Assembly (NCBI GenBank): GCA_007119795.1
Contig: SKOZ01000031.1
Span: forward strand, 10,784 to 74,783
Length of the DNA stretch: 64,000 bases
Direction: 5' to 3'
Source: Planctomycetales bacterium
GTDB lineage: Bacteria; Planctomycetota; Planctomycetia; Pirellulales; Thermoguttaceae
The translations under genes and the position numbers were made by a program. Under the pieces are notes generated by a model, which was not told where the DNA came from, made no database searches, and worked only from the letters and a program-made list of their open reading frames with translations. The first letter of the stretch is position 1. Each line of letters begins with the position of its first letter. Below, piece by piece: positions 53,571-62,833 of this stretch.

Positions 53571-55570
53571 GACCGGCTTCGTCGAGCCGACGCAGGAAGC
53601 GGCGGGGAGAGGAAGCGGCGACGGCGCTCTTCCCCTTCCTGGCGGTCCTCGTCTGTACGATGGGCTCGCTGATTCTGCTGCTGGTGGTCATTGCCCGCCA
53701 GGCGCGGATCGAGGCGGAACGGGCCGCCGCCGCCACCGAGGCCGGGGAGGTTCCGGACATCGATTTCGAGCTGGAGCTCGATCTCGTCGAGTGGCGGATC
53801 GATGAATTGAAGCGGTCGCGGGAGAAGACCGAGCGCGAGCTTGCCGAGGCGCGGCTCCGCCTGGGGCACATCGAAGACCACACCCGCCGCCTCGTCGGCG
53901 ATCTCGAACGGCTCCAGGCGATGGCCGCCGCGCTGGACCGCGACGACGAAAGCGAAGGGCGCAGCCGCGAAGTGCTACGCGCTGATTTGGATCGCCTCGC
54001 CTCCGACCTGGCCGAGGCCGAACGCGGCCTGGAAGCGGCGGAACGGGCCGCCGGCAACAGGAAGCCCTCCTATGCGGTGATTCCCTACGAGGGGCAACAT
54101 GGGACCCGCCGGCGACCGATCTACATCGAGTGCCGCGGCGATGCGGTGGTGATCCAGCCCGACGGGATACCGCTGGCAGCCAGCGACTTCCTCGGCCCCC
54201 TCGGACCGGGCAACCCCCTCGCCGCCGCGATCCGTGCCGCGCGCGAGCACATGCTCGTCAACGGCGGGCTTGCCGAGGACGAGGAACCCTACCCTCTGCT
54301 CCTCGTGCGCCCGGACGGCATCGTTGCCTACTATGCGGCACGGGCCGCCATGGATTCGTGGGGTTCCGAGTACGGCTACGAGCTGATCGACAGCGAGATG
54401 GAGATCGCCTATCCGCCGATCCACAAGCAACGGCCTGAGGTGGTCGAACAGGCCGTGCTGGCGGCCCGGCAGCGACAGCGATTGCTGGCCAGTGCCGCGC
54501 CCCGGGGTTATGCGGGCGGTGGACAGCGGCGGGAGTTTCGCGCAGCGCCGGGCGGGGGACTGGTCCCGATCGGCGGCAGCGGGACACCGGGGCGGAGCCG
54601 CGGCTCCTTCTCGAGCCGGGCGGCCCCTGCCCGCGATCATCCTGAATCCAATCCCTATGCCGATCTGCTGGCCAACGTCGACCGCGGCGGGACCACAGCG
54701 GGCGACGCGGGCAACGAGGCCGCCGCGGGACTGGGCGACGGCGGCGCCGGTGCGGGGGCGCCGCCGGGCGGCGGCGAAAGCGCAAGCCCTTGGCAGACCG
54801 CCCCGCGGAGCCCTGCCTTCGCTTCGCCGGTAGGGCCCCACGGCCGCGACGCCCTGTCCGGCGGGCCAGTGCCGAGCCGGGCGGGTGGTTCTCCGAGCGA
54901 CGGCAACAGCGATCCTGCGCCTCCGTCCGCAATGGCGATTCCCAATAGCGAAGGTCCGGAAAACGGGCCTCCAGCTCCCGGTCGTGACGTGCCTCACGGT
55001 TCCGACGTGGACTTCCCCGCTGTCGGCGAAGGGGAACGCCTCGCCGACAGCCCCATGCCGCAGGGAATCCAGCGCCATTCGGCGTCGCCGCATGAGGAAT
55101 CGAGCGACGCTGCGGAGGCCTCGGGGGTGCCGGCGGCCACGGCTGCCGGCATCGAGCGACCGCCCACCGCGGGCGCACAGGGCTCCGGACCATCACAGCC
55201 GTCCCACGCGCCGGGCGGGGGCGCGGGGGCCTCGCGTCCGATGGAGCGCCACTCCCTCAACGTCGACCTCCCCGAGCCACCGGTCGGTGCGGTGGGGATC
55301 ACCAGGCCGATCCGCGTCGAGTGCTACGAGGATCGCCTCGTGCTCCCCCGGCAGGGCACGCGGCTCGATGCGGTGGTAATCCCCTTCGGGGCGTCGACGG
55401 CGGATGCCATCGAGCCGCTGCTGACCGCATTGGCGGCCGACTATGAGACCTGGGGTGACGCGGGAAGGGGCATGTACTGGCAGCCTGTGGTCGAGGTGTG
55501 GGTCGATCCGCAGGCCCGGGGGCGGTTTGCCGAGCTCAAGGCGGCGGTGGACCGGCTGGAACAAAGGTAG
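53567..55570 (+). CDS. ExbD/TolR-like protein with large extracytoplasmic region
   Basis: A 667-residue protein with one N-terminal membrane segment (ALFPFLAVLVCTMGSLILLLVVIA, about 20-43) in the position and style of ExbD/TolR, but lacking the usual membrane Asp. A coiled coil (about 75-165) and a domain with KPSYAVIPYEGQHGTRRRPIYIEC and a similar block near the C terminus (ITRPIRVECYEDRLVLPRQG) follow; the repeated VEC phrase suggests two copies of a small domain. Between them (about 310-560) is a Gly/Pro/Ala-rich disordered stretch. The ATG overlaps the upstream stop. Confidence 0.75.
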   Translation: MRPASSSRRRKRRGEEAATALFPFLAVLVCTMGSLILLLVVIARQARIEAERAAAATEAGEVPDIDFELELDLVEWRIDELKRSREKTERELAEARLRLGHIEDHTRRLVGDLERLQAMAAALDRDDESEGRSREVLRADLDRLASDLAEAERGLEAAERAAGNRKPSYAVIPYEGQHGTRRRPIYIECRGDAVVIQPDGIPLAASDFLGPLGPGNPLAAAIRAAREHMLVNGGLAEDEEPYPLLLVRPDGIVAYYAARAAMDSWGSEYGYELIDSEMEIAYPPIHKQRPEVVEQAVLAARQRQRLLASAAPRGYAGGGQRREFRAAPGGGLVPIGGSGTPGRSRGSFSSRAAPARDHPESNPYADLLANVDRGGTTAGDAGNEAAAGLGDGGAGAGAPPGGGESASPWQTAPRSPAFASPVGPHGRDALSGGPVPSRAGGSPSDGNSDPAPPSAMAIPNSEGPENGPPAPGRDVPHGSDVDFPAVGEGERLADSPMPQGIQRHSASPHEESSDAAEASGVPAATAAGIERPPTAGAQGSGPSQPSHAPGGGAGASRPMERHSLNVDLPEPPVGAVGITRPIRVECYEDRLVLPRQGTRLDAVVIPFGASTADAIEPLLTALAADYETWGDAGRGMYWQPVVEVWVDPQARGRFAELKAAVDRLEQR

Positions 55571-55575
55571 GAACC

Positions 55576-56589
55576 ATGCGCGGCTACCGAGCGGAGACCG
55601 CGGGCGAGGGCCAGGATTCGTTCCTCGACGTGGTGGCCAACATCGTGGGCATCCTCATCATCCTGGTGATGGTGGTGGGGGTGCGGGCGCGGAACGCCCC
55701 GGTGGAGGTCGCCGCCATCGGGGATGAGGAGACGGCCCTGGCCGTCGAGTTCCGCGAGGCCCTGGAGACCGAGCAGGTCCTCCAGGGCGACAACCACCGG
55801 CTGGTCGAACGCCTCGAGTCCGTGCAGGCCGAGACCCTCCGCGCCGCCCTCCGCCGCGAACGGCTCGGGCTGGCGGCGACGGCACTGGGCCGCCAGCTCG
55901 ACGCGCACCGCGACCAGCTCGACGCGGAGGTCCGCGAAGCGCTCGACCTCCGCGACGAGGTCGACCGCCGGACCCGCCAGCTCGAGGCCCTCCTCCGCCG
56001 CCGCACGGAGATTGCCGAACAGGAGGTGCCGCCCGAGGTGCTGGTCAACTACCCCACGCCGCTGAGCCGCCCGGTGGACGAGGGCGAGCTCCACTTCCAG
56101 CTCCGCCGCGGACGAATCGCCGCCATTCCCCTCGAGCCCCTTGTGGACTTGCTCAAGGAGGAGTTCCGCCGCAAGGTCCCGCAGCTCCGCGGGGCTTCGG
56201 AGATCTCCGGATCGGTGGGGCCCTTGGAAGGTTGGCGGATGGACTACGAGCTGGAGCGGTTCGACGTCGCCATGGACGACGTGATCGACACCGGCCTCTC
56301 CGGGAGCTATGCGCGGCTGCGGCAGTGGACGCTCGCCCCCCTCGACCCCAATCTGGGAGAGCCTCTCGGCGCGGCCTTGGCGGAGGGCTCGCAGTTCCGG
56401 ACGATCCTCGAAAGAACGCGTCCCGGCCGCAGCACGGTGACGCTCTGGGTCTATCCCGACAGCTTCCGCGAGTTCCGCGAACTGCGGCGCCTCCTCCACG
56501 AGCGAGGTTTCGCCATGGCGGCCCGCCCTCTGCCCGAGGGCCTGCCCATCACCGGCTCGCCGAGCGGCAGCCGCTCGGCGGCGCAGTAG
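55576..56589 (+). CDS. Second ExbD/TolR-like protein
   Basis: A 337-residue protein. Its membrane segment, SFLDVVANIVGILIILVMVVGVRA (about 15-38), carries an Asp at its start (FLDVVANIVG) in the place of the proton-binding Asp of ExbD/TolR; I recall this phrase as typical of a planctomycete family. A coiled coil (about 55-150) and a C-terminal domain with LEGWRMDYELERFDVAM follow, ending in a beta-strand pair (STVTLWVYPDSFREFRELRRLLHERGF). AGGTAGG precedes the ATG at 55576, 5 bases after the previous stop. Confidence 0.78.
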   Translation: MRGYRAETAGEGQDSFLDVVANIVGILIILVMVVGVRARNAPVEVAAIGDEETALAVEFREALETEQVLQGDNHRLVERLESVQAETLRAALRRERLGLAATALGRQLDAHRDQLDAEVREALDLRDEVDRRTRQLEALLRRRTEIAEQEVPPEVLVNYPTPLSRPVDEGELHFQLRRGRIAAIPLEPLVDLLKEEFRRKVPQLRGASEISGSVGPLEGWRMDYELERFDVAMDDVIDTGLSGSYARLRQWTLAPLDPNLGEPLGAALAEGSQFRTILERTRPGRSTVTLWVYPDSFREFRELRRLLHERGFAMAARPLPEGLPITGSPSGSRSAAQ

Positions 56590-56593
56590 ACGT

Positions 56594-57139
56594 TCACCGT
56601 GCCCCCGCCAACGCCCAGGAGGCCTCCTTCTCCAGGAGGCGGCGCTTGGTGCGGATGCCGCCGGGGGCCGAATAGCCGCCCAAACCGCCCGAAGAGGGCA
56701 CGACGCGGTGGCAGGGGACGATGAGGGGAACGGGATTCGCCGCCATGCAGTTACCCACGGCGCGGGCGGCAGCCGGGCGGCCGGCGGCGGCGGCGAGCTG
56801 CGCGTAGGTCTGCGTCTCCCCCGGCGGAATCTGCCGGCAGGCGCGGACCACGCTCTGCTGGAAGGGCGTCAGGTGAGGCAGGTCGACCGGTACGTCGGCA
56901 AAGTCGTCCGCCGCGCCGCGCGCAAAGGCCTGCAGGCGGGCCACCAGATCGGGCCTCCACACGCCCGTCTTCGTGTCGCAGCCCAAGCTCTCGGCAAGCC
57001 GATTCGCAGCGCGCTGGGCCGAGGAGTGGCCGAAGGTCAAGTACCGCACGCCGCGCGGCGACCCGACCAGCCCCATCCAGCCCAGCTCGCTGGGAAAGAT
57101 AACCACCGTACATCCGCTGTCGAAAGTGACGGACCCCAT
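56594..57139 (-). CDS. ogt: Methylated-DNA--protein-cysteine methyltransferase
   Basis: A 181-residue DNA repair protein that removes alkyl groups from O6-alkylguanine onto its own Cys. The signature IVPCHRVVPSSGGLGGYSAPGGI holds the acceptor Cys (residue 143), and the helix-turn-helix part reads TPFQQSVVRACRQIPPGETQTYAQLAAAAGRPAAARAVG. The N-terminal RNase-H-like domain is present and no Ada regulatory domain is fused. The start at 57139 (MGSVTFDSG) is the best fit; one 45 bases upstream is also possible. It converges with the ExbD-like operon with a 4-base gap. Confidence 0.88.
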   Translation of the reverse strand: MGSVTFDSGCTVVIFPSELGWMGLVGSPRGVRYLTFGHSSAQRAANRLAESLGCDTKTGVWRPDLVARLQAFARGAADDFADVPVDLPHLTPFQQSVVRACRQIPPGETQTYAQLAAAAGRPAAARAVGNCMAANPVPLIVPCHRVVPSSGGLGGYSAPGGIRTKRRLLEKEASWALAGAR

Positions 57140-57608
57140 AGATAGCCGATCCCGCTCGATGAACCAGATTCTGGAATGCATCCCAAGTGCCGACGGCCCC
57201 CTTCTCTCGCCCCCAACCCCTAGCATCGTCTGCCGTGCCCCGCTTCGCAAGCCAATCCTCAGCCATCTCCATCGGCGAAGCGCGAACACCGCCCACCCGA
57301 GGCGAAGCGCCCGAATCCTTCCGCCTGCCCCGGCACACCCGCCATGGCGCCAGCGCCCCGAGGCGCAAGTCCGCGGCAGCGGCTTCCGGCAGCCGCTCGC
57401 GGGTGCCCTGGCGGCAAAGCGCACCATTGTGGCAGACGCGCCGCTCTTGTCCAGACCCCGCCGCCCCCGCCGCGCACTGCATTGGGGTGTCTTTCGTGGC
57501 CATTCCGAGGGGGTTCCGAGGGGGGCGGATTGACGCTGTCCGGCCCGCTGCACACCATAGTAGTCGCGGAGGCGGGGGGCCATCCTTCTCTCTTTGGGAG
57601 GAATACCG
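57140..57608. other. Intergenic region between ogt and the glycoside hydrolase
   Basis: 469 bases without a supported gene; open frames are low-complexity. TTGACG at 57530-57535 is a fair -35 for the rightward gene but the best -10 (CATAGT) is 20 bases on, which is long. Confidence 0.35.
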
Positions 57609-59564
57609 ATGAAGCGGCTGGCAACGGCACTGGCAGTGGTGATGATTGCGGGGAGCGGTTGGTGGAGTCCCCGCGCAGTTCGCGCCGAGTCCGCGCGGCA
57701 TACGGAAGTCACGATCCGCGGAGAGCAGTTCTTCATCAACGGCCGGCCCACCTACGAGGGGCGCGAGTTCCGCGGGATGAAGATCGAGGGGCTCTTGATG
57801 AACAGCCGCATGGTCCAGGGCATCTTCGACGACCTCAACCCGGAGACCATCGGTCGCTGGACCTATCCCGATACCGGCGCGTGGGACCCGGACCGCAACA
57901 CCCGCGAGTTCGTCGCCGCCATGCCCGCCTGGCGGGAGCACGGCCTGCTCTCCTTCACGATCAACCTCCAGGGCGGCAGCCCGGAAGGCTATTCCCGCGA
58001 ACAGCCATGGCACAACTCGGCGCTGCGCCCCGACGGCTCGCTCCGCGAAGACTACATGGGCCGCCTGGAGCAGATCCTCGATAAGGCCGACGAGCTGGGG
58101 ATGGCTCCCATGCTGGGCATCTACTACTTCGGCCAGGACCAGCGGCTCGAGGACGAGGCGGCGGTGATCCGCGGCGTGGAGAACGCCGTGAACTGGGTGC
58201 TCGAGAAGGGCTACCGCAACGTCCTCATCGAGATCAACAACGAGTGCAACGTCCGCTACGACCACCCCATCCTCCAGCCGGAGCGGGTCCACGAGCTCAT
58301 CGAGTTCGCCCAGGGGATCACCCGCGACGGCCGCCGCCTCTACGTGAGCACCAGCTACGGCGGCGGCACGGTGCCGCGGGAGAACGTGGTGGCGGTCTCG
58401 GACTTCCTGCTCCTCCACGGCAACGGCGTACGCGACCCGCAGCGCATGGTGCAGATGATCCACCAGACCCGCGCCAGGGAGTCGTACCGCGGCCAGCCGA
58501 TCGTCAACAACGAGGACGACCAGCCCTGGCGGGTGGCCGAGCAGGGATTCGGCTACACGGGCAACAACTTCATGGCCTGCGTGGAGAACTACGCCTCGTG
58601 GGGCTATTTCGACTTCCGCCTGGACGATGAGCTGGGCGACTTCAACGAGGGTTTCCAGACGGTGCCGGCCAACTGGCAGATCAGCTCGCCGCGGAAGCGG
58701 GCCTTCTTCGACCTGCTGGCGGAGATCACCGGCAGCCCCGGCACGCCGCGGCTGGAGCTGGTGCTGCCCGAGGCGGCCGTGCTCCGCGCCGGCGAGGGCG
58801 TGGATGTGGAAGTGAAGGTCGAGAACGCGCGGGAGGATGCGCCCATCGAGCGGGTCGAGCTGCTGGTGAACAACGCTGTGGTGGCCGAGGTGGAGGGGGC
58901 GCCCTTCACGTTCCGCCTGGAAGACCTGCCCGCCGGCGAGCCCATGTTGCGGGCGCGGACGACGTATCCTACCGGCGAGAGGGAGGTGACCGTCGAATCG
59001 CCCTACGGGACGCTGATGGTGCTCGAGGAGCCCGGCCGCGTCTTCGTGCCCGACGAGCCGGGCCCCGTCGTGCTGCCGGCCGCCGACTACTACGACCTCA
59101 CCGATGGCGCCAGGCATCAATGGGTGGAGACGGAGCATCCCGCCGCGCCCGGACCGGTGATGCAGGCCGTGCCCAGCGTCCAGCAGATCCTCGGCCCCGA
59201 CCGCGCCAGCCCGCGGATGGACTACCACGTCCGCCTCGACGAGCCGGGGACCTACTACGTCTGGGTCCGCGGACTCGCCGGGAGCGGCGACGAGGATTCG
59301 GTCCACGTGGGGCTCAACGGTGCGGCGCCAGCCAGTGCCCAGCACATTTACCCCTTCGAGCCTTTCGATCAGTGGGTCTGGGCGAACACCAACCGCCAGG
59401 GCCAGCGGGCCGCGCTCGAAGTGGGACAGCCGGGCGTGCATACCGTGAACGTCTGGATGCGCGAAGACGGCTTCCTCCTCGATCGCATCCTCCTCACCCA
59501 AGATTCGGATTTCGAGCCGGAGGGCGAAGGCCCCCCTCCTACGTTTCAGCAGCAGGCCCGTTGA
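57609..59564 (+). CDS. Secreted glycoside hydrolase (clan A barrel) with C-terminal binding domains
   Basis: A 651-residue exported protein. Signal peptide ATALAVVMIAGSGWWSPRAVRAE is followed by a TIM barrel (about 35-375): INGRPTYEGREFRGMKIEG at the start, the likely acid/base Glu212 in IEINNECN and nucleophile Glu302 in IVNNEDDQ, spaced by 90 residues as in clan GH-A. An Ig-like domain (about 390-460; LPEAAVLRAGEGVDVEVKVENA) and a C-terminal beta-sandwich similar to GH115 C-terminal or CBM modules (about 480-640; DEPGTYYVWVRGLAGSGDEDSVHVGLNG) follow. GGGAGG precedes the ATG. It likely degrades plant or algal polysaccharide. Its end abuts a pseudogene. Confidence 0.72.
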   Translation: MKRLATALAVVMIAGSGWWSPRAVRAESARHTEVTIRGEQFFINGRPTYEGREFRGMKIEGLLMNSRMVQGIFDDLNPETIGRWTYPDTGAWDPDRNTREFVAAMPAWREHGLLSFTINLQGGSPEGYSREQPWHNSALRPDGSLREDYMGRLEQILDKADELGMAPMLGIYYFGQDQRLEDEAAVIRGVENAVNWVLEKGYRNVLIEINNECNVRYDHPILQPERVHELIEFAQGITRDGRRLYVSTSYGGGTVPRENVVAVSDFLLLHGNGVRDPQRMVQMIHQTRARESYRGQPIVNNEDDQPWRVAEQGFGYTGNNFMACVENYASWGYFDFRLDDELGDFNEGFQTVPANWQISSPRKRAFFDLLAEITGSPGTPRLELVLPEAAVLRAGEGVDVEVKVENAREDAPIERVELLVNNAVVAEVEGAPFTFRLEDLPAGEPMLRARTTYPTGEREVTVESPYGTLMVLEEPGRVFVPDEPGPVVLPAADYYDLTDGARHQWVETEHPAAPGPVMQAVPSVQQILGPDRASPRMDYHVRLDEPGTYYVWVRGLAGSGDEDSVHVGLNGAAPASAQHIYPFEPFDQWVWANTNRQGQRAALEVGQPGVHTVNVWMREDGFLLDRILLTQDSDFEPEGEGPPPTFQQQAR

Positions 59565-59565
59565 G

Positions 59566-59759
59566 CCGGTCGACGTGGCGGTCACCAGCGTGGCCGGCCA
59601 TCCGCTCGCCACGACATTCTACCAGTCGGTGAAGTCGAATCGGCCGTGGCCGAGGCACTCGCCGAGGCCGGTCCGGCGGCCACCCTGGCCGCCATCCCCA
59701 GGGGTCCCTACTGCCTCGCCGAGCTGGCTCCCGAGCAGACCGTTCCGCCGACGGCATGA
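59566..59759 (+). pseudogene. Remnant of a lactate-racemase-like (LarA/DUF2088) gene
   Basis: Two out-of-frame pieces are recognisable. In one frame 59569-59640 reads VDVAVTSVAGHPLATTFYQSVK, matching the family phrase (D-x-V-V-T-S-x-G-x-P-L-x-x-x-F-Y-Q-x-V-K). In another, 59616-59759 reads ILPVGEVESAVAEALAEAGPAATLAAIPRGPYCLAELAP then stop, matching the C-terminal end of the same family. About 100 residues between are missing and the N-terminal half is gone, so it is a decayed tail left directly after the glycoside hydrolase stop. Confidence 0.65.
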
Positions 59760-59822
59760 CGGCGGCCCCGGCACCGTCTCCCGGCAGCTCCCGCGCCGCT
59801 TTCACCCCGCGTGCCGTGTCGC

Positions 59823-61895
59823 TCAGGGCAGGGCCTCGAACGCAAGGCGATCCCCTTCCCACCCGAGCCGCTCGGCGAGCTGCGCGGGCCAGGTCCAGGC
59901 CTGCGGCTCGCCGGCCTGCAGCGTCACCTTCGCCCGCTCGGCAGCCAAGGCCAGGGCTTGGGGCATGTCCAGGTAGCGGCGGACGTTGAGAAGGAAAGGC
60001 CCCTCCCGGTGCGTGGCGGGCAGTTCCGCCAGTTCGAGGCCCTCGATGCCGGTCCCGAAGATCGCCGCGTAGACCGCCACCCCCGCCATGGGCCCGCGGG
60101 CCCGCAGCGCGAGCGGCGCCTCGGCAAGGCCTTCGATCCGGCGAATCGCCTCCACGGCCCGGCACACGTCGTAGACCCGCATGCCGTCGCGGGTCTGCCC
60201 GAGGAGCATGAAGCGGCGGCGGATCTGGACCTGCTTCCGCGGGTCCTCGTCCCAGGCGGTCGGCCCAATGCCCCGGGGCGGGAAGAAGACCGCCGCCGTG
60301 CCCGGCTCGGGTTGGTGGGGTGCCAGTTGTTCCGCAGCCGTTTCATCTCCCGCCATGAAGGCGGCCTCGGCCAAGGGGGCCAGCTCGTCCCACGCTTCCG
60401 CATCGAGCAGGTGGACGACGATCCGCTCGATCGCGTTACCGCCGAGCGGCGTGATCGCGAAGAAGGCCAGGGGGACGTGCTCCTGGCTCTCGAAGACGAA
60501 ACGCCGGAACAAATAGCCGTGCTCCTCGGTGGAATGGTCCAAGGTCACCGCCGGCGGCTCGGCCTCCTCGGGCCAGCCGCGGAACACCTTTTCCGAAAGG
60601 GCCTCGCGCAACCCGTCCCGGAGCGCCTCCCACGTGGCGGCCGAATCGGGCACCTCCGGCGGCTCGGCTGCGGGGACGAAGCTCTCGTGGATCGAGGTGT
60701 TCCGCTCATCGGCCGGCAGCTCGGCGAAGACCTTGAGCTCCTCGGGCTCGAAACGCCGCTCGGCCGGGGCGATCACCTCCTGCTCCCGATCCATCAGGTG
60801 CTGGTCGAACCAGCGGAAGGCGGCCTCGCGGAGCGGCGTGAGGTCGCGGTGGGGACCGGGAGCAATGGTCAAGCCGAGATGGTCGCGGGCCCCGAAGGCG
60901 GCGTAGAGCGGGCGGACCTTCTCGTAGGTTCGGACCACACCGTCCAAGGGAAAGATGCGGTCGTTGTCCGTGTTGATGATCAGCAGCGGCCGCGGCGCCA
61001 CGAGCGCGGCGACCATCGGATAGTCCCACTCGTAGGTGTTCACCATGAACATGCAGTCGCAGTGCCCCTCGACGACGCCGTCGACGACGTGGTTCGTCAT
61101 GTCGGTGATCCCCGCCACCGGCGCGGCGGCGGCGACGCGGTCGTCGATGGCGGCGAGCCACCAGCTATAGGCCCCGCCCCCGCTGCGGCCGGTGACGCCC
61201 ATCCGCTGCGCATCGACCTCCGGCCGGGTCTCGAGGTAATCGAGCGCCCGCACGCTGTTCCAGGCCTCGACGCCCGCGGGCGTGTAGCCGCGGTTCTTCC
61301 ACCACCACATGTCGTAGCGGTAGGTGCCGTGGTGGATGCCCTCGATCTCGCCGAGCTGCAAAGTATCGATGATCAGGCAGACGTAGCCGTTTTCCGCAAA
61401 CCAGACGCCGTGATGGTGGTAGTTCACCTTGCTGCCGTAACTGACGCCGTCGCGGCGCGTGGCCCCGTGGCCGCAGACATAGAGGATCGCCGGTGCGGGC
61501 CCCTCCAGCCCCTTGGGCACGTAAAGGTTCCCCGTCACGTAGAGCCCGGGGAGCGACTGGAAGTGGAGGTTCTCCACGGTGAACGCCGCGCGCTCCACCG
61601 TGCCGGTGACCTGGGCTTCCAGCGGTGTCCGTTCCGGGAGCGGGTCGAGGCCGAGCATCTCGAGGAGCTGCCAGCGGTACTCCTCGCGCCGCTCCTCCCA
61701 GGCTTCCTGCGAGGGGACCTCGGCCAGGCAGGCCGCGGCCAGCCGCTGCGTTTGATCGGCGAAATAATCGGCCAAGGCGGCGTCGGCATCGCCTCGTGCG
61801 GTGGCCTCCCCAACCGGATCGGCCGCCTGGCTCGCCGTTGCGGCGACGAGGGCGAGGGCCAGCACGAGGGGGAAGCGGATCGTGAGCAGGTGCAT
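59823..61895 (-). CDS. Secreted alpha/beta-hydrolase, acetyl-xylan-esterase-like
   Basis: A 690-residue exported protein. Signal peptide (FPLVLALALVAATASQA) precedes an alpha/beta-hydrolase of the acetyl-xylan esterase/DUF-type family: oxyanion-hole region AILYVCGHGA, nucleophile in GVTGRSGGGAYSWW (Ser238), and PRPLLIINTDNDRIFPLDG with the Asp; a His (PGPHRDLT) completes the triad. The C-terminal 300 residues form a second, non-catalytic region of unknown fold. It converges with the glycoside hydrolase and may remove acyl groups from the same polysaccharides (inference from position). Confidence 0.8.
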   Translation of the reverse strand: MHLLTIRFPLVLALALVAATASQAADPVGEATARGDADAALADYFADQTQRLAAACLAEVPSQEAWEERREEYRWQLLEMLGLDPLPERTPLEAQVTGTVERAAFTVENLHFQSLPGLYVTGNLYVPKGLEGPAPAILYVCGHGATRRDGVSYGSKVNYHHHGVWFAENGYVCLIIDTLQLGEIEGIHHGTYRYDMWWWKNRGYTPAGVEAWNSVRALDYLETRPEVDAQRMGVTGRSGGGAYSWWLAAIDDRVAAAAPVAGITDMTNHVVDGVVEGHCDCMFMVNTYEWDYPMVAALVAPRPLLIINTDNDRIFPLDGVVRTYEKVRPLYAAFGARDHLGLTIAPGPHRDLTPLREAAFRWFDQHLMDREQEVIAPAERRFEPEELKVFAELPADERNTSIHESFVPAAEPPEVPDSAATWEALRDGLREALSEKVFRGWPEEAEPPAVTLDHSTEEHGYLFRRFVFESQEHVPLAFFAITPLGGNAIERIVVHLLDAEAWDELAPLAEAAFMAGDETAAEQLAPHQPEPGTAAVFFPPRGIGPTAWDEDPRKQVQIRRRFMLLGQTRDGMRVYDVCRAVEAIRRIEGLAEAPLALRARGPMAGVAVYAAIFGTGIEGLELAELPATHREGPFLLNVRRYLDMPQALALAAERAKVTLQAGEPQAWTWPAQLAERLGWEGDRLAFEALP

Positions 61896-61961
61896 GGTGT
61901 TTACCTCCCGGGGGAAGGCCTTTCGGGTTGCCGGTTACCGGTGATAGCCGTATCGCCTGTC

Positions 61962-62792
61962 TCACCCCTTGCGGATGGCGGCGAAGCGGGCCGTCTGCTC
62001 GCGGATGGCCCGCTCCGTGGGGAGCCGCTCCATCGAGCTGGCTCCATAGAAGCCGTCGACCGCCGGGCACTGGCGGAGCACGTAGGCGGCGTCGTCGGGC
62101 TCGGCGATGGGACCGCCGTGGCAGAGGACGAGGACCTCCTCGCGCACCGCCCGCGCCGCGGCCACGATATCGGCAATGAGCGCCACGCACGCGTCGAGCG
62201 ATTTCGCCGTCTGCGCCCCGATCGAGCCCGAGGTGGTCAGCCCCATGTGGGCCACGAGCAGGTCCGCGCCCGCCCCGGCCATCTTCTCGGCGTCTTCCGG
62301 GGAGAAGACGTAGGGCGTCGTCAGCAGGTCGAGCTCCCGCGCCAGGGCGACCATCTCCACCTCGCGGTCGTAGCCGAATCGCGTCTCCTCGAGATTGGCG
62401 CGGAAGACTCCGTCGATGAGCCCCACGGTGGGGAAGTTCTGCACCCCGGCGAAGCCCTCCTCGCGGATACGGCGGAGGAAGCGGTCCATGCGGCGCATGG
62501 GGTCGGTGCCGCACACGCCCGCCAGGACGGGGGTCCGCTCGACCACGGGGAGCACCTCGGCGGCCATCTCGAGGACGATGGCGTTGGCGTCGCCGAAGGG
62601 CATGAGGCCGGCCAGCGAGCCGTGCCCGGCCATGCGGAAACGGCCCGAGTTGTAGATCACGATCAGGTCGATGCCCCCCGCCTCCTCGAACTTGGCGCTG
62701 ATGCCTGTCCCCGCCCCGCCGCCGATGATCGGCTCGCCGCGGGCGACCTTGGCGCGGAAGCGCTGGAGGATCTCTTCGCGTGTCTCGGCCAT
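61962..62792 (-). CDS. Tm-1-like TIM-barrel (PEP-hydrolase-like) protein
   Basis: A 276-residue TIM barrel of the phosphoenolpyruvate-hydrolase-like TIM-barrel signal-transduction family (Pfam TBST). Typical phrases are [61 protein letters not shown] and [20 protein letters not shown]. In the tomato virus-resistance protein Tm-1 this domain is fused after a UPF0261 domain; here the UPF0261 gene lies 41 bases upstream on the same strand. Bacterial roles are not known; many clusters suggest metabolism of sugar acids. The start at 62792 (MAETREEIL) is preceded by AGGAGCC on the coding strand. Confidence 0.82.
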   Translation of the reverse strand: MAETREEILQRFRAKVARGEPIIGGGAGTGISAKFEEAGGIDLIVIYNSGRFRMAGHGSLAGLMPFGDANAIVLEMAAEVLPVVERTPVLAGVCGTDPMRRMDRFLRRIREEGFAGVQNFPTVGLIDGVFRANLEETRFGYDREVEMVALARELDLLTTPYVFSPEDAEKMAGAGADLLVAHMGLTTSGSIGAQTAKSLDACVALIADIVAAARAVREEVLVLCHGGPIAEPDDAAYVLRQCPAVDGFYGASSMERLPTERAIREQTARFAAIRKG

Positions 62793-62833
62793 TGCCTGGC
62801 TCCTTGGTTCTGAGAATGGTTCCCGCGCGCGTC

